Both the position numbers and the translations under genes were made by a program. Below the pieces are notes generated by a model that searched no databases, was not told where the DNA came from, and was given only the letters and a program-made list of their open reading frames with translations. A DNA stretch of 54,109 nt. Source: Thiohalobacter sp. (lineage in GTDB: Bacteria > Pseudomonadota > Gammaproteobacteria > Thiohalobacterales > Thiohalobacteraceae). Location: NCBI RefSeq assembly GCF_027000115.1, contig NZ_JALTON010000032.1:1-54109 (forward strand), given 5' to 3'. Of this stretch, positions 1 through 5,956 are shown piece by piece (positions within the stretch are counted from its first letter, which is position 1; each line of letters opens with the position of its first letter).

Positions 1-35
1 GCCAAATCTACGCCAACTCGGGTAATCTCGCTCAT
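1..35 (-). CDS. IS110-family transposase, N-terminal fragment cut by the window edge
   Basis: The minus strand reads ATG at 35 and then M-S-E-I-T-R-V-G-V-D-L-A before the window ends. This matches the N-terminus of IS110/IS1111 transposases, whose DEDD (RuvC-like) domain opens with a V-G-(I/V)-D-L-A-K motif carrying the first catalytic Asp. A strong ribosome-binding site (GAGGAGGAAG) lies about 6 bases before the ATG. Only 11 codons and part of a twelfth are visible, so group (IS110 or IS1111) and intactness cannot be judged. The family call is an inference from one short but characteristic motif plus the RBS. Confidence 0.7.
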   Translation of the reverse strand, partial: MSEITRVGVDL

Positions 36-155
36 GGACTCTTCCTCCTCTGTTCGATTGGACTTAATCACTACCAATCTGGCACATCGATGCCGTTTAG
101 GGGAGGGGGAGTCCATACCATTACGGATGTCGATCGTGTAACACGCAAGGCACCA
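36..155 (-). mobile_element. probable non-coding end of the IS110-family element
   Basis: This stretch lies just upstream of the transposase start and before host-type repeats begin near 155. It holds an RBS, a short hairpin (GGCA/TGCC, 81-94) and a purine/pyrimidine-skewed tract (GGGGAGGGGGAGTCC on the plus strand, about 101-115) that may mark the end of the element. IS110-group elements encode a bridge (seek) RNA in the non-coding end upstream of the transposase; IS1111-group elements carry it at the other end. The short length here fits either a compact leader or an IS1111-type end. The exact terminus is not determined. Confidence 0.35.
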
Positions 156-312
156 CTCCGTGTACTCGGCGTCTTTGCGGCCTCTTCGTTCAAGGACACG
201 ACAGCTCGATAGGCACGCTGCGCTTTGCCCATCCTACGCGTGCTGCGTTGGTAGCCGAAAGGCTGGCTTGAACAGAAGCGTCCGTGTTTTCCGTGCCGTC
301 CGTGGCGCTCTT
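155..312. repeat. host interspersed repeats between the IS end and crp
   Basis: Three short repeat types lie in tandem: a degenerate period-9 stretch at about 158-190, a palindromic unit at 208-237 that is the reverse complement of GTAGGATGGGCAAAGCGCA...CC(T)ATC, and a period-9 array at 278-312 (CCGTG-CCGTG-CCGTGGCGCTCTT). The last two recur at 8168-8523, 30884-31490 and 40243-40274. The array ends 14 bases beyond the crp stop. No gene is supported in 36-325. Confidence 0.7.
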
Positions 313-325
313 CGCTGTTCGCGAT

Positions 326-964
326 TCAGCGCGTGCCGAAGACGACGATGGTCTTGCCACGGGCGGTGATGAGGCCCTGTTCCTCCAGGTTCTTCAGCAC
401 CCGCCCGACCATCTCCCGCGAGCAGCCGACGATGCGGCCGATCTCCTGGCGGGTGATGCGGATCTGCATGCCGTCGGGGTGGGTCATGGCATCGGGCTGC
501 TTGCACAGGTCGAGCAGGGTGCGGGCCACGCGGCCGGTCACGTCCAGGAAGGCGAGGTCGGAGACCTTGCGGCTGGTGGTGCGCAGGCGGGCCGCCATCT
601 GGGTGGACAGGGCGAACAGGATTTCCGGGTCCTCGTGGGCGAGCTGGCGGAACTTCGCGTAGCTGATCTCGGCGACCTCGCATTCGCTGCGGGCGCGCAC
701 CCAGGCGCTGCGGGTGGCATTCTCGCCGAACAGGCCCATTTCGCCGAAGAAGTCGCCCTTGTTGAGATAGGCGAGCACGATCTCGTGGCCGTTCTCGTCC
801 TCGATGAGCACGCTGACCGAGCCGGAGATGATGTAGTAGAGCACGTCCGGGGCGTCACCGGCGTAGATGATGACACTCTTGCTCGGATACTTGCGGCGGT
901 GGCAGTGCTCGAGAAAACGATCGATCGAGGGATTGCCGGTGCCCTTGGGCAGTCTGGTTTCCAT
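326..964 (-). CDS. crp: cAMP receptor protein (CRP/Vfr), global transcription regulator
   Basis: 212 residues, close to E. coli CRP (210) and Pseudomonas Vfr (214). The N-terminal cyclic-nucleotide domain (about 12-130) keeps the cAMP contacts: Gly74-Glu75 in FGEMG, Arg85-Ser86, and Thr130-Ser131 in the long dimer helix. The C-terminal winged helix (about 168-212) carries the recognition helix [11 protein letters not shown], with Arg183, Glu184 and Arg188 matching the DNA-reading residues of E. coli CRP, and the protein ends [10 protein letters not shown]. It should therefore bind TGTGA-N6-TCACA sites, and one lies upstream of this gene. An RBS (AGAAGG) sits before the ATG, and a TAGAAT -10-like hexamer lies on the minus strand at 1007-1012. 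It is divergent from an OsmC gene, as in E. coli and Pseudomonas. Confidence 0.95.
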   Translation of the reverse strand: METRLPKGTGNPSIDRFLEHCHRRKYPSKSVIIYAGDAPDVLYYIISGSVSVLIEDENGHEIVLAYLNKGDFFGEMGLFGENATRSAWVRARSECEVAEISYAKFRQLAHEDPEILFALSTQMAARLRTTSRKVSDLAFLDVTGRVARTLLDLCKQPDAMTHPDGMQIRITRQEIGRIVGCSREMVGRVLKNLEEQGLITARGKTIVVFGTR

Positions 965-1042
965 AGCGTCCTTCTAAGCGGCAGAATGCCGTGAATCCTT
1001 TACCATATTCTAGGCCGAACCGGCCGGGGGTGGCAGCCGATC

Positions 1043-1058
1043 TGTGATAGGCTTCACA
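1043..1058. promoter_or_regulatory. perfect CRP operator in the crp/osmC divergent region
   Basis: TGTGA-TAGGCT-TCACA is a perfect match to both half-sites with the canonical 6-base spacer. Its centre (1050.5) is about 38 bases beyond the possible crp -10 hexamer (1007-1012) and 40 bases before the OsmC start, so it could serve crp autoregulation, osmC activation, or both. The site is seen directly; the regulatory effect is inferred. Confidence 0.85.
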
Positions 1059-1090
1059 AAAAGTTGGCACACCCCGGCGAGGGAGATGGC

Positions 1091-1510
1091 ATGCGAGCAA
1101 GAGTGAAATGGGTCGAGCAGGCGACCTTCATCGGTGAATCGGGGAGCGGCCATGCCGTGGTCATGGACGGCCCGCCCGACAGCGGCGGTCGCGATCTGGG
1201 CGTGCGGCCGATGGAGATGCTGCTGCTGGGCATGGGCGGCTGTACCGCCTTCGACGTGGTCTACATCCTCGGCCGCCAGCGCCAGCCGGTGACCGATTGC
1301 GTGGTCGAGCTGGAGGCCGAGCGCGCGGCCGAGCCGCCGAAGGTGTTCACCCGCATCCATGTGCACTTCATCGTCACGGGCAAGGGGTTGTCGGAGAAGC
1401 AGGTCGCGCGTGCGGTGGCGCTCTCGGCCGAGAAGTACTGCTCGGCGTCCATCATGCTCGGCAAGGCCGCCGAGATCAGCCACGACTACGAAATCCGCGA
1501 GGCGGAATGA
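1091..1510 (+). CDS. OsmC-family peroxide/redox protein
   Basis: 139 residues of the OsmC/Ohr fold. The two family cysteines are present: Cys51 in GMGGCTAFD and Cys117 in SAEKYCSAS, which form the peroxidatic pair in characterised OsmC/Ohr enzymes. The tail (GKAAEISHDYEI) is typical of the YhfA-like subgroup found beside crp. ATG 1091 is preferred over an in-frame TTG at 1064 because GAGGGAG (1079-1085) is a well-placed RBS for the ATG. It sits downstream of the perfect CRP site. The physiological substrate cannot be read from sequence. Confidence 0.9.
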   Translation: MRARVKWVEQATFIGESGSGHAVVMDGPPDSGGRDLGVRPMEMLLLGMGGCTAFDVVYILGRQRQPVTDCVVELEAERAAEPPKVFTRIHVHFIVTGKGLSEKQVARAVALSAEKYCSASIMLGKAAEISHDYEIREAE

Positions 1511-1677
1511 GCGCGGAGCCTGGCCGCGGTCTCGTCAGCGCAGGCGCGTTTCGACGGGCCGGCTCATGCCCTGCGACGAAGGCGATCATGGCGCCTTGCC
1601 GGCGCTGAACGAAAAGCGGCTGGCAAAAGGCCTGCGAGCGGGTATTCTCCTGATTCCATTATCACGCGGAGGTTCCC

Positions 1678-2085
1678 ATGCAACGACCCGGCCGAACCCT
1701 CGGTCTCCGCCACCTGGCCCTGCACGTCGACGATGTCGAGGCCTGTACCCGATTCTATGTCGATCTGCTGGGCATGGAGGTGGAGTGGCATCCCGACCCC
1801 GACAACATCTATCTGACCACGGCCGGCCAGGACAACCTGGCCCTGCATCGGCGCGCCGCCGACCGCCCGCGTGGGCCGGAGACGGTGCTGGATCACCTGG
1901 GTTTCATCCTGCCCGACGCGGCGGCGGTGGATGCCTGGCACGATTTCCTGGTCGGCCAGGGGGTGACCATCCGCGTCGCCCCGCGCACTCACCGGGATGG
2001 CGCCCGCAGCTTCTACTGCGAGGACCCCGAGGGCAACCTGGTGCAATTGATCCACCATCCTCCGATTGCCGGAAATGTGGGATAA
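1678..2085 (+). CDS. VOC-superfamily (glyoxalase/dioxygenase-fold) protein
   Basis: 135 residues with the paired beta-alpha-beta-beta-beta modules of the vicinal-oxygen-chelate superfamily. His12 (LRHLALHV) and His73 (LDHLGF) occupy usual metal-ligand positions. The closing strand reads FYCEDPEGNLVQLIHH, where the usual C-terminal Glu ligand is replaced by Gln123, so metal chemistry may differ from glyoxalase I. An RBS (GCGGAGG) precedes ATG 1678. It lies between osmC and speD in the same orientation, an addition to the order known from Pseudomonas. No substrate can be assigned. Confidence 0.85.
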   Translation: MQRPGRTLGLRHLALHVDDVEACTRFYVDLLGMEVEWHPDPDNIYLTTAGQDNLALHRRAADRPRGPETVLDHLGFILPDAAAVDAWHDFLVGQGVTIRVAPRTHRDGARSFYCEDPEGNLVQLIHHPPIAGNVG

Positions 2086-2124
2086 TCGGCCGCTTTCCCG
2101 TTCGCTCGTTCGGAGTGGGGTGCC

Positions 2125-2949
2125 ATGGTCCGATCCTCGATGAAGAAGCTGAAGCTGCACGGCTTCAACAACCTGACCAAGACACTCAGCTTCAACATCT
2201 ACGACATCTGTTATGCCAAGACGCGCAGGCAGCGTTCCGAGTACATCGAGTACATCGACGAGGCCTACAACGCCGAGCGGCTGACCCAGATCCTGACCGA
2301 GGTGTCCCACATCATCGGGGCGAACATTCTCAATATCGCCCACCAGGACTACGACCCCCAGGGCGCGAGCGTGACCATGCTCATTTCCGAGGAACCGGTA
2401 CTGTCCGAGGAGGAACTCTCCACCAGCGAGCGGCCCGGCCCCCTGCCCGATGCCGTGGTGGCACATCTGGACAAGAGCCACATCACGGTGCACACCTATC
2501 CGGAGAGTCACCCGGACAACGGCATCAGTACCTTTCGCGCCGACATCGACGTGTCCACCTGCGGGCGCATTTCACCGCTGCGTGCCCTGAACTTTCTCAT
2601 CCACTCCTTCGAGTCGGACATCGTCACCATCGACTACCGGGTGCGCGGCTTCACCCGCGACGTCCGCGGCAAGAAGCACTTCATCGACCACAAGATCACT
2701 TCCATCCAGAACTTCCTCGACCGCGGCACCCGTGACCGCTACCAGATGGTCGACGTCAACGTCTATCAGGAGAACATCTTTCACACCAAGATGATTCTCA
2801 AGGAGTTCGATCTGGACAACTACCTGTTCGGAACCGGTGTCGACGAGCTGAGCGCCGCAGAGGAAAGGGAGATCCGCTCGCGCCTGCAGCGCGAGATGTA
2901 CGAGATCTTCTACGGCCGCAACATGAAGGGCTTCAAGGGCTGGAAGTAG
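2125..2949 (+). CDS. speD: S-adenosylmethionine decarboxylase proenzyme, E. coli type
   Basis: SpeD makes decarboxylated AdoMet, the aminopropyl donor for spermidine synthesis. The protein self-cleaves to create a pyruvoyl cofactor. The cleavage dipeptide Lys117-Ser118 is in [15 protein letters not shown], and Cys146 in DVSTCGR matches the catalytic Cys of the class. Length is 274 residues (E. coli 264). E. coli SpeD begins MKKLKLHG, which here is the second ATG (2140), but the only clear RBS (GGAGTGGGG) favours ATG 2125; either is possible. No spermidine synthase gene is next to it. Confidence 0.95.
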   Translation: MVRSSMKKLKLHGFNNLTKTLSFNIYDICYAKTRRQRSEYIEYIDEAYNAERLTQILTEVSHIIGANILNIAHQDYDPQGASVTMLISEEPVLSEEELSTSERPGPLPDAVVAHLDKSHITVHTYPESHPDNGISTFRADIDVSTCGRISPLRALNFLIHSFESDIVTIDYRVRGFTRDVRGKKHFIDHKITSIQNFLDRGTRDRYQMVDVNVYQENIFHTKMILKEFDLDNYLFGTGVDELSAAEEREIRSRLQREMYEIFYGRNMKGFKGWK

Positions 2950-2973
2950 GCGCGCGGCCCGGCCGGGCGCGGC

Positions 2974-3618
2974 TCAGGTCCAGTAGGCCGTCCCCGTCAT
3001 CACCTTCGAGCCGAGCCGCATCAACGCGCGCACCGGCGCGGGCAGCGGGGCGCCGCCGGCCTCCAACGCGGTGGTGCCGTGATGGGCCTCGTCGATCTTC
3101 ATCTGTTCCAGGATCGCGCGGCTGCGCGCGTCCTGCGGCGGCAGCCGACGCAGGTGTCCATCCAGGTGTTCCACCACCTGGCGCTCGGTCTCGGCCACGA
3201 AGCCCAGGCTCCACTTGTCGCCCGCGGCACCGGCCAGCGCGCCCAGGGTGAAGGCGCCGAGGTAGAAGGGGGGATTGAGCAGGCTGGTGCGGCTGCCCAG
3301 TTCCTGAACCCGCCGTTCGCACCAGTCCAGATGATCGTTCTCCTCCTGCGCGGCCCGCTCCATGCTGTCGCGCACCGCATCCAGCCGCGCCGTCAGCGCC
3401 TGGCCCTGGTAGAGCGCCTGGGCGCACACCTCGCCGGTGTGGTTGACCCGCATCAGTCGCGCCGCCTCGGTGCGCTCCGCCTCGGACAGTTCCGCTTCCG
3501 GGATGTCCTCGGCGGGGTAGGGGCGCTCGGTGACCAGGGGACGGCCGAACAGCGTGCGCAGGGCCTGGTCGAAGTTGGCGATCAGGTGGTCGAAGGGGGT
3601 GTAGCTGCGCTCGCTCAT
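2974..3618 (-). CDS. coq7: 3-demethoxyubiquinol 3-hydroxylase, diiron type (Coq7)
   Basis: Hydroxylates demethoxyubiquinol in ubiquinone biosynthesis. From ATG 3618 it is 214 residues. The diiron ligands are visible: Glu63 (NHTGE), Glu93-x-x-His96 (EENDH), Glu145, and Glu177-x-x-His180 (DEAHH). A longer in-frame start at 3705 would add 29 non-conserved residues read through a repeat and is rejected. It converges with speD, giving a crp-osmC-speD-coq7 order like that in Pseudomonas. Two flavin hydroxylases of the same pathway lie at 19928-22413, so this organism combines the Coq7 and UbiH/UbiI types. Confidence 0.93.
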   Translation of the reverse strand: MSERSYTPFDHLIANFDQALRTLFGRPLVTERPYPAEDIPEAELSEAERTEAARLMRVNHTGEVCAQALYQGQALTARLDAVRDSMERAAQEENDHLDWCERRVQELGSRTSLLNPPFYLGAFTLGALAGAAGDKWSLGFVAETERQVVEHLDGHLRRLPPQDARSRAILEQMKIDEAHHGTTALEAGGAPLPAPVRALMRLGSKVMTGTAYWT

Positions 3619-3690
3619 GGGAGGCGACGATACAGGAGGGGGAAATCGGGGGGCAAGGGTCTTGCTGGGTGAGGCGTGAGAGCGGTATTT

Positions 3691-3721
3691 ACTTGTCTCT
3701 GGCATCTTGTATCTTGTCTCT
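3691..3721 (+). repeat. phased heptamer array, single (locus A)
   Basis: Four consecutive 7-base units of the ATCTTGT/CTCTTGT type (ACTTGTC-TCTGGCA-TCTTGTA-TCTTGTC, then TCT) end one base before the ferredoxin ATG. The same array in inverted pairs occurs at 5212-5570 and 22381-22458. It fills the short gap between the divergent coq7 and ferredoxin genes, so it probably overlaps their promoters. Confidence 0.75.
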
Positions 3722-3722
3722 C

Positions 3723-4028
3723 ATGTACTACAAGCACCACGTCTTCTTCTGCACCAACCTCCGCGAGGACGGCCGTCCCTGCTGCCAGCGATTCGATGCC
3801 CGGGCCATGCGCGATCATGCCAAGGCGCGGACCAAGGCGCTGGGCATCGCCGGGCCGGGCGGCGTGCGCGTCAACACTGCCGGCTGCCTGGACCGCTGCG
3901 GCGAGGGTCCGGTACTTGTGGTCTATCCGGAGGGTGTCTGGTATTCCTATGTGGATCAGGAAGATATCGACGAAATCATTGACGAGCACCTGGTCCATGG
4001 CCGCCCGGTGGAACGCCTGAAGATCTAG
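3723..4028 (+). CDS. thioredoxin-like [2Fe-2S] ferredoxin
   Basis: 101 residues with the cysteine pattern of the thioredoxin-fold [2Fe-2S] ferredoxin family (Shethna-like): Cys10, the Cys20-Cys21 pair in REDGRPCCQRF, then Cys55 and Cys59 in NTAGCLDRCGEGPVL. The C-terminus (YSYVDQEDIDEIIDEHL) is typical of stand-alone members. ATG 3723 is chosen because homology starts at MYYKHHVFFC; upstream in-frame sequence is repeat-derived. There is no recognisable RBS because the heptamer array abuts the start. It probably transfers electrons; the partner is not indicated by the neighbours. Confidence 0.9.
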   Translation: MYYKHHVFFCTNLREDGRPCCQRFDARAMRDHAKARTKALGIAGPGGVRVNTAGCLDRCGEGPVLVVYPEGVWYSYVDQEDIDEIIDEHLVHGRPVERLKI

Positions 4029-4080
4029 CCCGAAATTTTTTCGTCGACAGGGGTTGACAACCGGGAATTAATATAAGAAC

Positions 4081-4197
4081 ATGCTTACATACTGATTTGC
4101 CGGGTCCCCCCTCATAGCCGGCAAGTCGGTACTCCTCCATCCTCCTTTGGTGGTTATTGAGCGCGGCAACCCTCCCTCTGGCGCCGCGCTTTTTTTT
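4081..4197 (+). ncRNA. candidate small RNA with C-rich loops and anti-Shine-Dalgarno tracts
   Basis: No ORF fits, yet this gap has the layout of a stand-alone short transcript. TTGACA (4054-4059) lies in an A+T-rich stretch and suggests a promoter, though the -10 is poor. A perfect 7-bp hairpin (TTGCCGG 4097-4103 / CCGGCAA 4118-4124) displays a loop containing six C's. An unpaired pyrimidine tract, ACTCCTCCATCCTCC (4131-4145), is complementary to Shine-Dalgarno sequences. A strong terminator ends it, and its loop also contains CCCTCCC. rplM has its own promoter downstream, so this is not obviously the rplM leader. It resembles in style, not by alignment, known C-rich-loop regulators such as Xanthomonas sX13 and alphaproteobacterial CUCCUCC RNAs. 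Confidence 0.5.
4161..4197 (+). terminator. strong rho-independent terminator upstream of rplM
   Basis: GCGCGGC (4161-4167) pairs with GCCGCGC (4183-4189) across a 15-base loop and is followed by eight T's (4190-4197). It could end the ferredoxin transcript, the candidate small RNA, or both. Confidence 0.9.
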
Positions 4198-4241
4198 GCC
4201 TGTTTCCCGTTGCCGCCAAAAGCCGTTGAAGCGGCAGGCGC

Positions 4242-4270
4242 TTGTATCTTGCGGGCGCATTCTGTAGTAT
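4242..4270 (+). promoter_or_regulatory. candidate sigma-70 promoter of rplM-rpsI
   Basis: TTGTAT (4242-4247) and TAGTAT (4265-4270) are separated by 17 bases and lie 42 bases before the rplM start, downstream of the terminator. The -35 sequence is embedded in CTTGTATCTTG, identical to one unit of the heptamer repeats elsewhere in the window, which may be coincidence. Confidence 0.5.
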
Positions 4271-4311
4271 TCCGCACCTTTCCGAACGATGGTCTGTGGA
4301 GCAGGCTCGAC

Positions 4312-4740
4312 ATGAAGACTTTCAGCGCCAAGCCGGAAACCGTGAAGCGCGACTGGTACGTCGTGGATGCGACGGGCAAGACCCTGGGTCGCCTGGCCGC
4401 CGAGGTTGCGCGCCGACTGCGCGGCAAGCACAAGGCCGAGTACACGCCGCACGTGGACACCGGTGACTACATCATTATCGTCAACGCCGACAAGGTCGCC
4501 GTGACGGGCCGCAAGGAACAGGACAAGATGTACCACCATCACACCGGGTACATCGGCAACCTCAAGTCCATCAGCCTCGGCAAGCTGCGCGCCAAGGCGC
4601 CGGAGCGGATCATCGAGAATGCGGTCAAGGGCATGCTGCCCAAGAACCCGCTGGGCCGCGCCATGTACCGCAAGCTCAAGGTCTACGCCGGCCCCGAGCA
4701 TCGGCATCAGGCCCAGCAGCCCAGGCCGCTGGACATCTGA
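4312..4740 (+). CDS. rplM: 50S ribosomal protein L13
   Basis: 142 residues, the exact size of bacterial L13. The start [20 protein letters not shown] and internal [10 protein letters not shown] and [20 protein letters not shown] are diagnostic. L13 binds 23S rRNA early in 50S assembly. It is followed 49 bases later by rpsI, the conserved bacterial rplM-rpsI pair. Upstream in-frame codons (from 4147) run through the terminator and are not coding. Confidence 0.98.
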   Translation: MKTFSAKPETVKRDWYVVDATGKTLGRLAAEVARRLRGKHKAEYTPHVDTGDYIIIVNADKVAVTGRKEQDKMYHHHTGYIGNLKSISLGKLRAKAPERIIENAVKGMLPKNPLGRAMYRKLKVYAGPEHRHQAQQPRPLDI

Positions 4741-4789
4741 GCGCGGCATTCATAGAACATTCCATATAGATCACGAATCGGAACAGCTC

Positions 4790-5182
4790 ATGGCTCAGGA
4801 ACAGGTTTACGCCACCGGCCGTCGCAAGACCTCCACGGCCCGGGTCTTTCTCCGCAAGGGCAGCGGCAACATCATGGTCAACAAGCGCCCGCTGGACGAG
4901 TACTTCGGCCGCGAGACCGCACGCATGGTCGTGCGTCAGCCGCTGGATACCACGGAACTGAATGACGCCTTCGACATTCATGTCACCGTCACCGGCGGCG
5001 GCATGAGCGGCCAGGCCGGTGCCATTCGTCACGGCATCACCCGCGCCCTGATCAAGCACGACGAGTCGCTGCGGCCGGCGCTGCGCCGGGCCGGCTTCGT
5101 CACCCGCGACGCCCGCGAGGTCGAGCGCAAGAAGGTCGGCCTGCGCAAGGCACGTCGCGCCACCCAGTTCAGCAAGCGCTGA
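4790..5182 (+). CDS. rpsI: 30S ribosomal protein S9
   Basis: 130 residues as in E. coli S9, starting [20 protein letters not shown] and ending in the basic tail RRATQFSKR, which reaches toward the P-site tRNA. Co-transcribed with rplM. A GC-rich hairpin without a T-run follows at about 5188-5206, so transcription may end by another route before the repeat/pseudogene region. Confidence 0.98.
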   Translation: MAQEQVYATGRRKTSTARVFLRKGSGNIMVNKRPLDEYFGRETARMVVRQPLDTTELNDAFDIHVTVTGGGMSGQAGAIRHGITRALIKHDESLRPALRRAGFVTRDAREVERKKVGLRKARRATQFSKR

Positions 5183-5211
5183 TCCGCGGCTGCGCTTCGC
5201 GCGGCCAGTTG

Positions 5212-5236
5212 CAGGATACAAGAGACAAGATACAAG
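5212..5236 (-). repeat. heptamer array, left arm of inverted pair (locus B)
   Basis: Read on the minus strand it is CTTGT-ATCTTGT-CTCTTGT-ATCCTG, in phase with 7-base units. It is inverted relative to the array at 5539-5570, and the two frame the decayed four-helix-bundle ORF. Confidence 0.8.
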
Positions 5237-5238
5237 TC

Positions 5239-5558
5239 GTTGCCAGGGATGCGGGCTTCAAGGATCAGGTGACGCGATCCGCGTTGTCCGTACCTTCACA
5301 ACCAAATATATAGCCGAGGGCTGCGAGCGCGATTCGAAGCGCGAATTCATGCGTTTTCTGCGAATGGCGAAGGGTTCCTGCGGCGAACTGCGTACCCAGC
5401 GCTATATTGGCAATCGAATCGGCTCCATTCAGCCGGCACACGGAAAGCGCCTGATTGCCGAAGCCTGGCAGTTGTCGCGTATGCTGCACGGCCTGATCGA
5501 GAGCGTCAGCCGGGCGGATGCGGACGCAGGGAGCCGACACTTGTATCTTGCATCCTGA
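5239..5558 (+). pseudogene. degenerate four-helix-bundle (S23/IVP-like) protein
   Basis: Two frames together give the family signature. Frame one (5239-5310) reads DAGFKDQVTRSALSVPS, matching the usual (Y/D)GFRDQI-RA-VSIPSN. After about 8 surplus bases near 5299-5309, frame two (5310-5558) continues IAEGCERDSKREFMRFLRMA, then KGSCGELRTQ, and ends in a helix like LIAEAWQLSRMLHGLIESV. The N-terminal 30-40 residues are missing; the left heptamer array takes their place. The family includes the proteins of 23S rRNA intervening sequences and relatives of Avd from diversity-generating retroelements; many members are stand-alone genes of unknown function. Translation of the last part from ATG 5349 is possible but unlikely to be functional. 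Confidence 0.75.
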
Positions 5559-5570
5559 ATCTTGTATCTT
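5539..5570 (+). repeat. heptamer array, right arm of inverted pair (locus B)
   Basis: ACTTGT-ATCTTGC-ATCCTGA-ATCTTGT-ATCTT. It overlaps the 3' end of the four-helix-bundle remnant, whose last residues (HLYLAS) are encoded by the repeat, and ends 25 bases before tRNA-Gln. Confidence 0.8.
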
Positions 5571-5595
5571 CATGCGCCGCGCAGCGCATGATTAT

Positions 5596-5669
5596 TGGGG
5601 GATCGTCTAACGGCAGGACAGCGGACTCTGACTCCGTCAATCTAGGTTCGAATCCTAGTCCCCCAGCCA
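5596..5669 (+). tRNA. tRNA-Gln (anticodon CTG)
   Basis: The acceptor stem TGGGGGA (5596-5602) pairs with TCCCCCA (5659-5665), with CCA encoded at 5667-5669. The anticodon stem GCGGA/TCCGT encloses loop CTCTGAC with anticodon CTG, which reads CAG. The T arm CTAGG-TTCGAAT-CCTAG is perfect. No integrase or att duplication is seen beside it, so it is not an evident island site here. Confidence 0.97.
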
Positions 5670-5675
5670 ATAAAA

Positions 5676-5701
5676 GGCCCCGCCACATGGCGGGGCTTTT
5701 T
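5676..5701 (+). terminator. rho-independent terminator after tRNA-Gln
   Basis: GCCCCGCC (5677-5684) pairs with GGCGGGGC (5689-5696) around ACAT and is followed by five T's. It lies 7 bases after the tRNA CCA. Confidence 0.95.
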
Positions 5702-5956
5702 GTTGGCTGGAGGTCGAGGGGTGAGAAGCTAGCCAGGTTCGACACCCGACCGGAGGGAGGCGGCCCGCAACCGAGGTATCCTGATTTCCTTTACCCGGGC
5801 AGGGCTCGAATCGTCCGGTTGCCGTCCCGAGCGGGCAGTTGGTGTCAGTTGCAGCGGGGCATGTCGCCTGCTAGCATCGGGGCATCGGCATCTGGAGTCA
5901 ATCCAGAAAAAGAAGCGAGGATGCCGAACATAACAAACAGGCAGGAGGAGTTGACC

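Noticed and set aside
284-994. Plus-strand frame over crp
   Set aside because: CRP on the minus strand is nearly identical in its key segments to known proteins; the plus-strand frame is a mirror artefact.
1064-1090. Sigma-54-like TTGGCAC and an upstream TTG start for the OsmC gene
   Set aside because: The matching -12 TTGC element is missing, and ATG 1091 has a properly spaced RBS.
1564-2511. Minus-strand frame across the VOC gene and speD
   Set aside because: The plus strand holds two recognisable families with RBSs; the reverse peptide has no recognisable pattern.
4147-4311. N-terminal extension of L13 from an upstream ATG
   Set aside because: It would run through a strong terminator and the proposed promoter, and the homologous protein begins at 4312.
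5733-5810. tRNA-like T-arm (CAGGTTCGACACCCG) after tRNA-Gln
   Set aside because: No acceptor or anticodon stem can be built around it; it is not a second tRNA or a clear attachment-site duplicate.
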